Positions 53,091-62,900 of a DNA stretch of 64,000 nt are shown piece by piece (positions within the stretch are counted from its first letter, which is position 1; each line of letters begins with the position of its first letter). The DNA is taken from NCBI RefSeq assembly GCF_018598585.1, contig NZ_JAHESD010000005.1, positions 117,981-181,980 of the forward strand. The letters run 5' to 3'. The position numbers were made by a program, and so were the translations under genes. The stretch is from Chryseosolibacter indicum. GTDB lineage: Bacteria > Bacteroidota > Bacteroidia > Cytophagales > Cyclobacteriaceae. The notes beneath the pieces were generated by a model. The model worked only from the letters and a program-made list of their open reading frames with translations, ran no database searches and was not told where the DNA came from.

Positions 53091-55204
53091 TTTAATACTA
53101 TCGTTTCCTTCTCTAATCCCCTGAACGCAAACACGTCTTCCATAAATCTTGAAGCATCGGAGAGATAAGCAATAGCAAAAGATTCAGAAGGTTCGTTCTT
53201 ATTAATGCGCAATACAAAGTCCTTAAAATTGCTCTCAAACGAGAAGAGTCCAGTATCTACAAAATGAGTTTGGAAATCATTCAAGGTTTGAATGTGGGTG
53301 CTTGGCTTTATATCCTTTGTTAATAACAAAGCTTTTGCAGTATTAACAAGTGCGCTGTAACTGTGATATATACTATCAGCGTATAGGTTATTAACTATCG
53401 CTTCTTTAGACCATGCTAATTTTTCTTCTGTTTCAAATAATAAAGTAGCAACAAGATCAATCATCACACCGGCACATTCACCTACTGAGGTATGAAGTTC
53501 AAAGTTATTCTCCTGCCCCCAGTCGATATAATCCAAAGGAGTTGTGGTACTTGTATCACCCAGCGGTTTTAGCAAAGCATAGAAATGGTTTTTTCCCTGG
53601 CGTTTGTAATAGTCGTGGTAATATTCTCCATCTTTCGCATTTGTTTCGTAATCTGTTAAAAGAATACGCAATGCATCTGGTCCTCTTCTGCTGGGAATTT
53701 TAATACCTATTTTATCAGCAATGATTCCATTTCCATCATTCAATTTTCCACCTCCAAGTAGAACAACCAATGCTGGAAGTATTTTACCTTGTTTGTCTTT
53801 AATTGAACTACCGTGAAAGCCTATGCCAGCTAGTCCATGCTGCCCGCATGAATTAGGGCAACCACTGATTTTAATTTTTATATCGTTATTATAAATGAGG
53901 TCAGGAAATTCCGTTTTAATTACTCGTTCAAATTCAGCAGAAATATTTGTGCTATCTGAAATTCCAAGCGCGCATGAATCCGTTCCAGGGCATGCCGTAA
54001 CATCAGCAACACTGTCAAATCCAGGTTCCGCAAGACCAATCCTATCCAACTCGATGAAGAGATGAGTTAGAGCTTCAGAACGAACAAATCGCAATAGATA
54101 CCCTTGGTTTACTGTAACTCTCATTTCATCAGATGCATACTTATCAATCACATCAGCAAATTGACGAGCAAGATCCGAGGGAAGATTTCCTAGAAGAACT
54201 TTAACGTATACACCGTAAAATCCCTTTTGCTTTTGCTCAAATACGTTCGTATCCAACCACCGTTTATATTTTTTTTCATCCTCAATTGCAGGAGAAGGTG
54301 CTGAAACTACAGGCCCAGGTTGGGATTCGGACCATGTACTTACATCAACTTTAAAAGTTTTATTCTTAAGGGCTAATCGCTCCTCCTCAACAAGTGCCAT
54401 CAGCTTTTCTATGCCTATGTCATCTAACAGGAATTTAAGGCGTGCCTTCATCCTCCTGTTACGTTCACCGTATCTGTCGAAAACCCGGATCACTGCTTCC
54501 GTGAAAGGAATCATAAGGTCTTCTTCCAAAAACTCATAAGCTGTAGCTGCCAGATAAGGATTTGCACCAAGACCCCCTCCTATCAAAACCTTAAAACCTC
54601 TCTTCCCATCTCTGACTTTAGGAATAAAACCTAGATCGTGTATAAATGTATAGGCAGTATCTTCTTCGCTGGATGAAAATGCAATCTTAAACTTCCGTCC
54701 CATTTCTTGGCAAATAGGATTCCGAAGAAAGTAACGAAAGGCAGCATCTGCATAAGGTGCTACATCAAATAACTCTTTAGGATCAACACCTGCAGTAGCA
54801 GATGCGGTAATATTCCTAACCGTATTGCCACACGCCTCTCGTATTGTAATATCATCCTGCTCAAGCTTAGTCCAAAGTTCAGGCGTTCTGTCAAGGCTAA
54901 CAAAGTGTATTTGAATGTCTTGCCTGGTTGTGGCATGCAGATTACTACTTGCGTACTCATCAGATATGTCTGCAATTTTTCGCAACTGTTTTGTGGTAAC
55001 GCGACCATAAGGAAGCTTAATCCTTATCATCTGAACACCTGGCTGTCGCTGCCCGTAAATACCACGAACAAGACGTAAGCTCCTGAACTTGTCCGCATCT
55101 ATTTTCCCCTCGCGAAACAGACGTATTCTTTTTTCCAGGTCAATGATATCCCTGGAGACAATTGGATTTGACAAATCCTCTAATTCAGACCTAAAACTCA
55201 GCAT
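53087..55204 (-). CDS. Siroheme-dependent sulfite/nitrite reductase with HEPN-like tail
   Basis: A 705-residue enzyme. Residues 1 to about 560 are the classic nitrite/sulfite reductase: ferredoxin-like substrate region (ASSNLHATTRQDIQIHF), HWVIG-equivalent part, and the 4Fe-4S/siroheme ligands Cys405, Cys411 (ACPGTDSC), Cys449 and Cys453 (SGCPNSCGQHG). Residues about 565-705 add an all-helical HEPN-like domain not found in standard NirA/CysI. It reduces sulfite to sulfide or nitrite to ammonia with six electrons, probably from ferredoxin. First gene of the operon with cobA and the precorrin-2 dehydrogenase; start ATG at 55204. Confidence 0.9.
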   Translation of the reverse strand: MLSFRSELEDLSNPIVSRDIIDLEKRIRLFREGKIDADKFRSLRLVRGIYGQRQPGVQMIRIKLPYGRVTTKQLRKIADISDEYASSNLHATTRQDIQIHFVSLDRTPELWTKLEQDDITIREACGNTVRNITASATAGVDPKELFDVAPYADAAFRYFLRNPICQEMGRKFKIAFSSSEEDTAYTFIHDLGFIPKVRDGKRGFKVLIGGGLGANPYLAATAYEFLEEDLMIPFTEAVIRVFDRYGERNRRMKARLKFLLDDIGIEKLMALVEEERLALKNKTFKVDVSTWSESQPGPVVSAPSPAIEDEKKYKRWLDTNVFEQKQKGFYGVYVKVLLGNLPSDLARQFADVIDKYASDEMRVTVNQGYLLRFVRSEALTHLFIELDRIGLAEPGFDSVADVTACPGTDSCALGISDSTNISAEFERVIKTEFPDLIYNNDIKIKISGCPNSCGQHGLAGIGFHGSSIKDKQGKILPALVVLLGGGKLNDGNGIIADKIGIKIPSRRGPDALRILLTDYETNAKDGEYYHDYYKRQGKNHFYALLKPLGDTSTTTPLDYIDWGQENNFELHTSVGECAGVMIDLVATLLFETEEKLAWSKEAIVNNLYADSIYHSYSALVNTAKALLLTKDIKPSTHIQTLNDFQTHFVDTGLFSFESNFKDFVLRINKNEPSESFAIAYLSDASRFMEDVFAFRGLEKETIVLK

Positions 55205-55318
55205 TATAACAATTCGTTTTTACCTAAAGCGAACTCTAATGTATAGTGTTTTAGTGGATTTTCAAGTTAAAATTTAAGGAAGCAGTCAAACTTTTAAAAA
55301 TTTTACTTAAATGGCTCC

Positions 55319-55345
55319 TTCAATCGATTGAAACAGTCGTTCAAT
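55319..55345. promoter_or_regulatory. Palindromic site upstream of the reductase operon
   Basis: A perfect 14-base palindrome TTCAATCGATTGAA (55319-55332) is joined to a third half-site TTCAAT (55340-55345), 115 bases before the reductase start. A further stem (TTAGATA at 55349-55355 with its complement at 55363-55369) lies next to it. Likely a regulator site; no protein can be named. Confidence 0.5.
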
Positions 55346-55375
55346 TTCTTAGATAACTAAATTATCTAAAGAATA

Positions 55376-56161
55376 TTAGTTACGGGAAAGATTAAATTGC
55401 CAGAAAGCGACGTTTTTAACGACTTTCACTTCTGACATAGGATCAGGGGCAATTGTATTATTTTCGAAACTTGGGCTGTGATTAGGCAACTTAAAAGGCG
55501 TCCCTTTAATAAGATCATTTGCATATTGCTTTATTTGCAGACGCTCTTCATCCAACAAACCATTAAATCCTGGCAACACGCCATGGTTGGAATTATTGTG
55601 AGAATACGTTTTGAGAAAGGCTGAGAGAACCGGAGATAATGCTATTCTACGCAGTGTATGAACAAATCTCTTTGCTTCACGCATTACCAGGTTCCATGAT
55701 TCGCTCAATGTTAAATAACTATCAACCAGATTTCGGCTCCCTATTTCTATAGCTCTTATTATTGCGTTGTGTAGTATTCCTTTTATGGTACATTTTTCGG
55801 CAGCCGATTTATGAGCGCGTTTTAAATCTAACAATAACTTAGTCCTATCATTTCGTGCCGATAATAATCCGCATGCCGTGGCAAACAGGTGTGTAATAGA
55901 ATCAGAGGTATTGTAAAATATTTGAATATGTTCTTTTGGTATGGGTCTGCTGACAAAGCATTGCTGTAAATGTGTGATCGTGTCGCCTACTACATAAACT
56001 ATAAACCGGGTATCAGAAGAAAGAATAAAAACCTCCTCATATTTTTGCTGCAGCTGGGTAAGTAGTTTGGAAACTGTTTCATTGCTCAAAGCAAACTTTT
56101 CAAGAATGGTTATGGGCGCATTTCCATAAGTGATTTCAACGGCGAAGATAGGATTAAGCAT
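55376..56161 (-). CDS. Degenerate glutamyl-tRNA reductase (HemA)-like protein
   Basis: A 261-residue protein aligning to the ends of HemA. Residues 1-60 follow the catalytic domain (TYGNAPITILEKFALSNE resembles the family's HKTAPxxxRExxxFS pattern), but the active-site STCNR is SSDTR, so the catalytic Cys50 of E. coli HemA is Asp50. Residues 83-145 match the second part of that domain (HLFATACGL; RAIEIGSR). The NADPH-binding domain is absent, and residues 160-230 resemble the C-terminal dimerisation helices. It is therefore unlikely to be a reductase. ATG at 56161 matches the family start; the longer frame to 56311 is unsupported. Same strand as the siroheme genes. Confidence 0.72.
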   Translation of the reverse strand: MLNPIFAVEITYGNAPITILEKFALSNETVSKLLTQLQQKYEEVFILSSDTRFIVYVVGDTITHLQQCFVSRPIPKEHIQIFYNTSDSITHLFATACGLLSARNDRTKLLLDLKRAHKSAAEKCTIKGILHNAIIRAIEIGSRNLVDSYLTLSESWNLVMREAKRFVHTLRRIALSPVLSAFLKTYSHNNSNHGVLPGFNGLLDEERLQIKQYANDLIKGTPFKLPNHSPSFENNTIAPDPMSEVKVVKNVAFWQFNLSRN

Positions 56162-56264
56162 AGTGGGTACCTTACAAGTAAAGCTATATTTCCCTTGCAG
56201 ATATTTCAATAAGCAAAAATTTGTATTTACAATACAAGCACCTACGTAAGTAGCGCTGATCTTT

Positions 56265-56278
56265 TTGATATCGATCAA
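56265..56278. promoter_or_regulatory. Perfect FNR/CRP-family box (TTGAT-N4-ATCAA)
   Basis: TTGAT-ATCG-ATCAA, a full match to the FNR/Anr consensus, lies 104 bases upstream of the HemA-like ATG. A second perfect dyad (TTGTATT-TAC-AATACAA) is at 56221-56237, 60 bases upstream. Both are in the 194-base spacer after the kinase gene. Confidence 0.55.
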
Positions 56279-56355
56279 GGTATCTCGACCCTGTTGAGAG
56301 ATATACCGCAATAAATGAGATTAATACATTCAATAGACAATTAAAATTGAATGTA

Positions 56356-57741
56356 CTATGCTTTATTAGGAATAACCAAGCGAAAAATAGTCCCGAACCC
56401 CAACTCAGACTCTACTGAAACATTTCCGTTTAATGTATTCACCGTCTCCTTTACAATATAAAGACCTAATCCAGCACCTTTAGAATGGATGGAGGCTTTA
56501 TAAAACATATCAAATACTTTTTCCAGGTGTTGCGAAGGTATTCCCACGCCATTGTCCATTATTTCAATGGTAACATTTTCTTTACTGCTCGCCGCTGAAA
56601 TTCTTACAAAGGATGTTGCTTTGTTGGGGTCGAAAAAATGAATAGCGTTTCTTATCAGGTTATCCAGTATAACCCCCAATCGTTCCGGATCAGAAAAGAC
56701 TGCCTCATTACATTGTGTAATAATTTCAAATTCTATTGTACCAAATGAAGCATTATCCTTGTAACTATTTAGATATTTCTCGATTAAACTGCGCACATCC
56801 ACCTTATCATATTTTACGGTTTGATAAGTAGTTTTAGAAAAGGAAATTATATCGCGGATGAGATTGTCAAGTCGCATTGCACTTGACTCTATACGCGAGA
56901 AGTAATCCTGTATTACAGGCTCTTTACTTTCGAGGCGCGCCAGGTTGACAAGACCAAAAATTGACGTTAAAGGTGAACGGAGATCATGCGAGGTGCTATA
57001 GAGAAATTTTTCCATTTGACTATTTACCTTTTCCAGTTGGATATTGTTCATTCGTAGGCTTTCTTGATAGAGGATGCGCTCCGAAATATCTAAAACTGTC
57101 CATGCAAGAACAGGATTATTCTCACCTCCATCAAAGTAATGACAGTTAACAAGACCAATCCATTTCTCTCCGCCTAATGTACGAAAGGTTACTACTTCAT
57201 TTTGAACGTGACCAGATACTGCTACTTTTTGTTTGATACGATTAATAACATCAGCATCACATAGCTCTGTAATTTTATAGCCTTCAGGTTGTTTAGAAGA
57301 AGCAAAACCAAAAGTTTTAACTAGAAGCCGGTTATAAAAAACCAATTGGTCAGTGACCGAAGTTCTAAACACTACTTCAAAACCAGCATTATTAAAAGTA
57401 TAATATATGTGCTTTATTGCAGCAATATATTTTCTGGTGTCTTCATCAACTTCCTTAAAAGCAATCCAAAGGACAAATTCATTTTCTACCTCCTGCAAGT
57501 AGTCTTGCTGTAGAGTTAAAATACCGGCCTGTGATTTAAATACGATATGAGGTGAGCGTAGGTGTTCTTGTAAAGAATTTATTTGAAATTGAACAAGCAG
57601 GTTATCGAACAACGAAGTGCTATACAGCACTTCGCCCGCACAATCAGTAATTGCTACTCCAACCTTGTCATTATCTGCAACAGGGTTAATTAATTCATCA
57701 TAGATGAAAGAAGGCAAGGTATCTACACGATGATCTGACAC
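56356..57741 (-). CDS. PAS-domain sensor histidine kinase
   Basis: A 461-residue soluble kinase. A divergent N-terminal PAS-like region (about 15-95), a PAS/PAC domain (about 110-235; GGEKWIGLVNCHYFDGGENNPVLAWTVLDISER), HisKA with STSHDLRSPLTSIFG (phospho-acceptor His about 252) and HATPase (about 345-458; NLIRNAIHFF, DNGVGIPSQ, GAGLGLYIV). No membrane segment is seen. Isolated between the HemA-like gene and the NarL-type regulator gene; it may work with the latter (118-base spacer) but has its own 5' region. Confidence 0.88.
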   Translation of the reverse strand: MSDHRVDTLPSFIYDELINPVADNDKVGVAITDCAGEVLYSTSLFDNLLVQFQINSLQEHLRSPHIVFKSQAGILTLQQDYLQEVENEFVLWIAFKEVDEDTRKYIAAIKHIYYTFNNAGFEVVFRTSVTDQLVFYNRLLVKTFGFASSKQPEGYKITELCDADVINRIKQKVAVSGHVQNEVVTFRTLGGEKWIGLVNCHYFDGGENNPVLAWTVLDISERILYQESLRMNNIQLEKVNSQMEKFLYSTSHDLRSPLTSIFGLVNLARLESKEPVIQDYFSRIESSAMRLDNLIRDIISFSKTTYQTVKYDKVDVRSLIEKYLNSYKDNASFGTIEFEIITQCNEAVFSDPERLGVILDNLIRNAIHFFDPNKATSFVRISAASSKENVTIEIMDNGVGIPSQHLEKVFDMFYKASIHSKGAGLGLYIVKETVNTLNGNVSVESELGFGTIFRLVIPNKA

Positions 57742-57859
57742 AGTTATTCAATACAAATTATGAGATAAAAATCAGTAATTCATCACACAGAAGAAATACC
57801 ACTTATTGCCTGTTTGGCCATCGTAATACTACAGAAATTGCCTACGTGTTTGTACTAAT

Positions 57860-58507
57860 CTATATTAATTCAAGTTGTTGTGCTTTTTTAATCAGCTCCA
57901 CTGCGTTCTTAACAGAAAGCTTTTTCATCAGGTTTGCTCTGTGTGTTTCTACGGTGCGCGGACTAATAAACAACTTATCGGCCATTTGCTGGCTGGTAAG
58001 CCCATCAGCAATTAATTTAACAATCTCTATCTCACGCTGCGTAAGTTTCACCAGATCATCCTTTGGCTTTTTCTTTGAAACACTTTCTGTATATTTCCTG
58101 AATATAACGTCCTGCACGTGGCGACTAAAATAATTTTTGCCCTGTAAAACAGAGTTAATGGCATAGTCAAGTTCACTCCCACTCTCATTTTTTATAACAT
58201 AGCCCTTTACACCGTACTCGATACAACGGCTTATGTAATCTCCGTCCTCGTACATGGAAAGCACTACAATGTTTGCCCCCGGATTTTTGGCAAGTATTTC
58301 TTTAGAAACCTCCATTCCATTCATATCCGGCATAGAGATATCCAGAATCATCAAGTCAGGTTGCAGGGTATCGAACAGCTCAATCGCCTGCTTTCCATTT
58401 TCCGCCTCTCCTACAACTTGTAATTCAGCATTTTTACTAACAAGATTTTTAACACCATCGCGCACCATTGCGTGATCATCAGCAATTAAGATTTTATACT
58501 TCGACAT
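57860..58507 (-). CDS. NarL/LuxR-family response regulator
   Basis: A 215-residue DNA-binding regulator. Receiver 1-120 with Asp10/Asp11, phospho-acceptor Asp56 and Lys in VIKNESG; a LuxR-type helix-turn-helix (about 148-205: LTQREIEIVKLIADGLTSQQMADKLFISPRTVETH). Its ATG lies inside the last codons of the upstream receiver-kinase gene (14-base overlap), so the kinase at 58494-59936 is its probable partner. Confidence 0.95.
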   Translation of the reverse strand: MSKYKILIADDHAMVRDGVKNLVSKNAELQVVGEAENGKQAIELFDTLQPDLMILDISMPDMNGMEVSKEILAKNPGANIVVLSMYEDGDYISRCIEYGVKGYVIKNESGSELDYAINSVLQGKNYFSRHVQDVIFRKYTESVSKKKPKDDLVKLTQREIEIVKLIADGLTSQQMADKLFISPRTVETHRANLMKKLSVKNAVELIKKAQQLELI

Positions 58508-59936
58508 TAGATGAAGTTTTTTTGTTTATTGGGGTTTCTACAATAACAAGCGTACCGCGTTTCCCATCCGACTCTATAGTAAGTTTACCTCCCATAGTTT
58601 CAGCACGCTCTCTCATATTTATTAATCCATGATGAACGGATTGATCATAATCTGAACTTAATTCAATGCCCTTTCCATCATCTTCGATCATCATTTGTAC
58701 TATACCATCATCTTCACTTAACTGCACGTTTATTGTACGTGCGTCTGCGTGCTTTACTGCATTATTGATTGCTTCCTGCGCAATTCGATAATAGTTAATT
58801 TTAAATTCCTGCGGCAACTCTTCAACAACACCAAGACACTCAAAGGTAACTGTAAAGCCGGCACTAATTTCCATTTGCCTGCATAACGATTCAATGCACG
58901 TGGCTAAATCGAAGTCTTTTAATTTAGCAGGTATCAGGTTATCTGATATGCGAATCGATTCCTGAATTGCCTCATCAATCAATTTGTAGAGGTTGTCAAT
59001 TTTTGCATCTTCACGGCCTAACAAGGTAACGTTCATTTTAATTGCGTTGAGCATCTGCCCTAATCCATCATGAAGGTCTCTTGCAATCCTGCTTCGCTCC
59101 TGCTCTTGCCCTTGAAGAAGGGCCGAAAGTTTCTTTATCTCAAACTCCTTCAACAGCTTCTGGTGCTCCAGCTTTTCGGTGATGTCTTTAAAAATAAGTA
59201 CTACACCAAGTGACTTACCTTTACTATTTAGTACCGGACTTACACTTCCCTCACCGACAGGCTTCTTTACCCTATTCCTGGAATATAATATCAAATGTTC
59301 AGGGAGACTATTTCGATTCTTATTTCCCAGAACACACTGAAATGGATTAACAGGATATTCATTTGTTAGAGAATCGCCAAACTGGAGAACATGCAAAATA
59401 TTTTGGCTTTGCAAATCTTTTAATGACCGCTCCGTAATTGCTTCTGCGCTTGGATTTACATACACAACATTATATTGGTCATCCATTACTATTACAGCAT
59501 CACTGATAGAACGAACTGTAGAGAAAAATTTCTCTTCACTTTGTTTCAGGCGTAATTCTATTTCGTGCTTATATAAAGCCATCTCTATGACCGTGAAGAT
59601 TTCACGATCCTCAAAAGGCTTTGTTAAATAACCAAAAGGTTCTGTGATCTTTGCCCGCTGAACTGTTTCTTTATCTGAAAGGGCTGTTATGTATATAATT
59701 GGAAGATTGTACTTTGACTTGATTACTCTTGCTGTTTCGATACCATCTAACGGTCCGTTTAGCATGATATCCATTAACACCAAATCTGGTTTACTCTGCT
59801 CGATAAGTTGTAAAGCTCTTTCACCTGAAGCCTCTGTTCCAATAACCTTATAGCCTTCATTCTCCAGCGTCTTTTTCAGGTGGAAAGCAACAATGAACGA
59901 ATCTTCAACAATGAGTATACCGGCCTTATTCATCAA
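58494..59936 (-). CDS. Receiver-PAS-HisKA_3 histidine kinase
   Basis: A 480-residue soluble protein. N-terminal receiver (about 5-122; phospho-acceptor Asp56, Lys107), PAS/PAC (about 130-255), then the NarX-type HisKA_3 dimerisation domain with His289 in IARDLHDGLGQMLNAI, and HATPase (about 385-475; DDGKGIE, HGLINMRERAE). The receiver can accept phosphate from the HWE-type kinase encoded just upstream (4-base overlap) and control phosphorylation of the NarL-type protein downstream, giving a three-step relay (inference). Confidence 0.92.
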   Translation of the reverse strand: MMNKAGILIVEDSFIVAFHLKKTLENEGYKVIGTEASGERALQLIEQSKPDLVLMDIMLNGPLDGIETARVIKSKYNLPIIYITALSDKETVQRAKITEPFGYLTKPFEDREIFTVIEMALYKHEIELRLKQSEEKFFSTVRSISDAVIVMDDQYNVVYVNPSAEAITERSLKDLQSQNILHVLQFGDSLTNEYPVNPFQCVLGNKNRNSLPEHLILYSRNRVKKPVGEGSVSPVLNSKGKSLGVVLIFKDITEKLEHQKLLKEFEIKKLSALLQGQEQERSRIARDLHDGLGQMLNAIKMNVTLLGREDAKIDNLYKLIDEAIQESIRISDNLIPAKLKDFDLATCIESLCRQMEISAGFTVTFECLGVVEELPQEFKINYYRIAQEAINNAVKHADARTINVQLSEDDGIVQMMIEDDGKGIELSSDYDQSVHHGLINMRERAETMGGKLTIESDGKRGTLVIVETPINKKTSSNVEV

Positions 59937-62900
59937 AATGTAATTTGAAACCTGGTACCATTACCGCGAATAATATTAAGGCTGCCGTTTAACTGTTTCA
60001 CAAAGACGTCTATAAGCTGCATACCAAACGAACTATCTGTTTCAGGAGAAATATGAGCAGGCAATGTTACTCCATTATCAGCTATGGTTAACGTATAATG
60101 TTTGGGCAATTCAGTTTTATGTAATGCAACATGAATTAAACCCTGAGAACGTCCCGCGAATGCATGCTTCATTGCGTTGGTTACAATTTCATTAACTATT
60201 AAACCACAAATAATTGCAGTATCAAGACTCATTGTGTTCTCTTCTATCTCCGCCTGAACTTCTACGTCCTGATCCTGACGGAAGTAAGTTACTTGTATAT
60301 CTTTGATCAATTTGCCCAAATAATCTGATATTTCTACTTTATCTAGTGTTTCAGACTGAAGCAGCCTTTCGTGAATGAGTGAAATAGACCTTATTTTTTG
60401 CCTGATATTTTCAAGGAACCCTCTCACCTCGGTGTGCTCGAGCGTAATCATCTTTAAGTACAATAATGACGAAATCAGCTGAAGATTGTTCTTCACGCGG
60501 TGATGTATCTCCTTTATCAGAACTTCCTTCTCTGCAATTGTATCCAGCAGCTTCTTTTCTGTTATTAGTTTAGCGGTAATATCTGATGCGATAAAAACAA
60601 ACGAATGGCCTTTCTCTAATATTTGAATGAGTACTTCTACATTGTAGCTGCTTCCATCTTTTCTCTTTAATTTTAATTGCAGCTGTAGTCTGTCTGTTTC
60701 AGGGTTATCAAGACCTTTCAATAAAACGCGCACAGCCATTTCATCAGGAAACGTAAAGAGATCATATAGCTTCAGCTGTTTAAATTCTTCAAGTGAAAAT
60801 CCAAGATTTCTTAATACGGAAGAATTGCCGTATTCAAGCGCGAGCGATTCAGCATTAAAGATGAAAATTTCATTATGACTTTCCCTTACAATCTTATCCA
60901 ACCGCGCCTGCTCAAATTCCAGCTTCTTATGTTTTGTAATATCCTGGCCGATAGACTGAACTTCATATACGTTACCTTCTTCGTTTTTTAGCGGTAAAGA
61001 AAACCATCGATGCCACCTGATCTCTCCTTTTATTCGAACCCTATTTTCAATTGGCAAATCGATATTTTTACCATTGAATAGATCCTGTATATATGTTTTA
61101 ATAGCGGGGATCTGTTCGGCAGGAATAAATTCCCAAAAGAATTTATCCGAAAACTTATCGACTATCCCGAAAATCTGTTTAAATGATTTATTGGCAAAAG
61201 TTAAAGTACCATCTTCCCTATATCGACAAATCATCTCCAACTGGTTGTCAACAATAGACCGGTATCTTGCTTCGGACTCCCGCAACTCAATTTCCATTTT
61301 TTTGCGATCCGTTATTTGTAAAGAAACGCCTCCAACTGCATAAACTTTTTCCTCTATATCACACATGGGAAATTTAACCGTATAGTAAGTATCGGTATTC
61401 TCAGCAATCTCCTCGTCGTGCTCTATTCTTAATGGCTTTTTTGATCTAATAACATCTTCATCCCCTTGCAATGAAATATGAGCATACCCTCGTGAAAAGA
61501 CATCGACGTCTGTAAACCCTGGGCTTGGTTTTAATCCGTCTTTAAAATGCCTCTCAAAAGTTTTATTATAGAATAGATAACGCCCTTTTAAGTCCTTGAT
61601 AAAAACATCCATAGGAATATTATTAACAATTGTCTGCAATTCTTCCTGACTTTTAATCATTTCAGCTACAGCACTTTTTAATTGCGTAATATCCATTTCT
61701 ATGGAAATGTATCCTGTAATCTCCCCGCTCTTGTTACGCAGAGGTATTGCTTCTACATCAAACCAAATAGGCTTCCCCTGTTTTGAATATTTTAAGATTT
61801 CAATTTTATAACCCTCTTGAAATGAAAGCGATCTCTTGATACGATCAATAGCCTGTGGGTTAGTTTCATTACCATATAAAAAGTCAGAAGTTCTTTTCCC
61901 TAACACTTCTTCTTGAACATACCCCGTTAATTGTTCAAATCCCCTATTGACCCACGTAATACATCCATCTTTATCAAATATAATTACTGAATTTCGGGTA
62001 TGATTTGCAATAATTGCAAGACGCTCTACTTCTTCCTCCTGCTTTTTTTTCCTGCTTACATCGCGGAAGTAAACCAGCAAGCCGTCGGTATTTGGGTATA
62101 CATTAATTTCGTATATAACACCCGGACGATGAATACTTACGTATTCAACAACTTTTGATTCTCCTGTAGAAAAGGCTTCTTTGTAAATTTTACTTAAAGG
62201 AGAGTCACGCAGGAAAGGAAATACTTCCCATAAATTTTTACCTAGAAGTCCACCCGTTTCAACACCTGACATCTTTTCAAAGATCACATTGGCCAGGATA
62301 AAACACCAGTTCGCATCAAGGGCAAAAAAGCCGTCCGTAATACTATTAAGAATGCCTTCTAATTGTCGTGACTTTCTGATGTATTCCCTTTCTATCGTTC
62401 TTTCTTCGGTAACATCATGAAAAATCCCCAGTGCACTATCCCGGCGAAAAAAAGCTTTTCCTTCAATAGACTTCCGTCTGCCTTTTGATGTTACTATACT
62501 GAACGCTATGGGCACTTCTTTCTTCGAGATTTCCCCAACGGCTAAGCCTTCCTTGATGTTGTCGTAAATCAGATGACGTTCTTCCTCAACTACGAAAGCC
62601 TGTACGAAATCACGAAGACTAGCTGAAGATGGGTGGTCGTCCGCTTCAACAATCCTAAGAAATTCCGGGCTTATGGTCAATTGAAATGTGGTTAGATCCA
62701 TTTCAATGCCACCCATTTTTGCAAAATTTAAGGTATCACTAAGCCTTTCGTTTACCTTTTGAAGAGATTCTTTTGTTTCAATAATTCGCTTCCGCTTTAT
62801 AGTATGAATTTTATCCGCATAAAGAATAGCATAAGTGCTTCTTTCAAGACTAAGGGTTTTAAACCAGCACCGGACCTTTATTTTTTTGTTCTTATTCGTT

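Noticed and set aside
55349..55369. Terminator for the HemA-like gene
   Set aside because: The stem is short and no T-run follows on the minus strand; listed only as a structure near the palindrome.
56162..56311. Longer start of the HemA-like gene at 56311
   Set aside because: The added 50 residues do not match the family, and the region holds the FNR-type box and a second dyad, as expected for a promoter.
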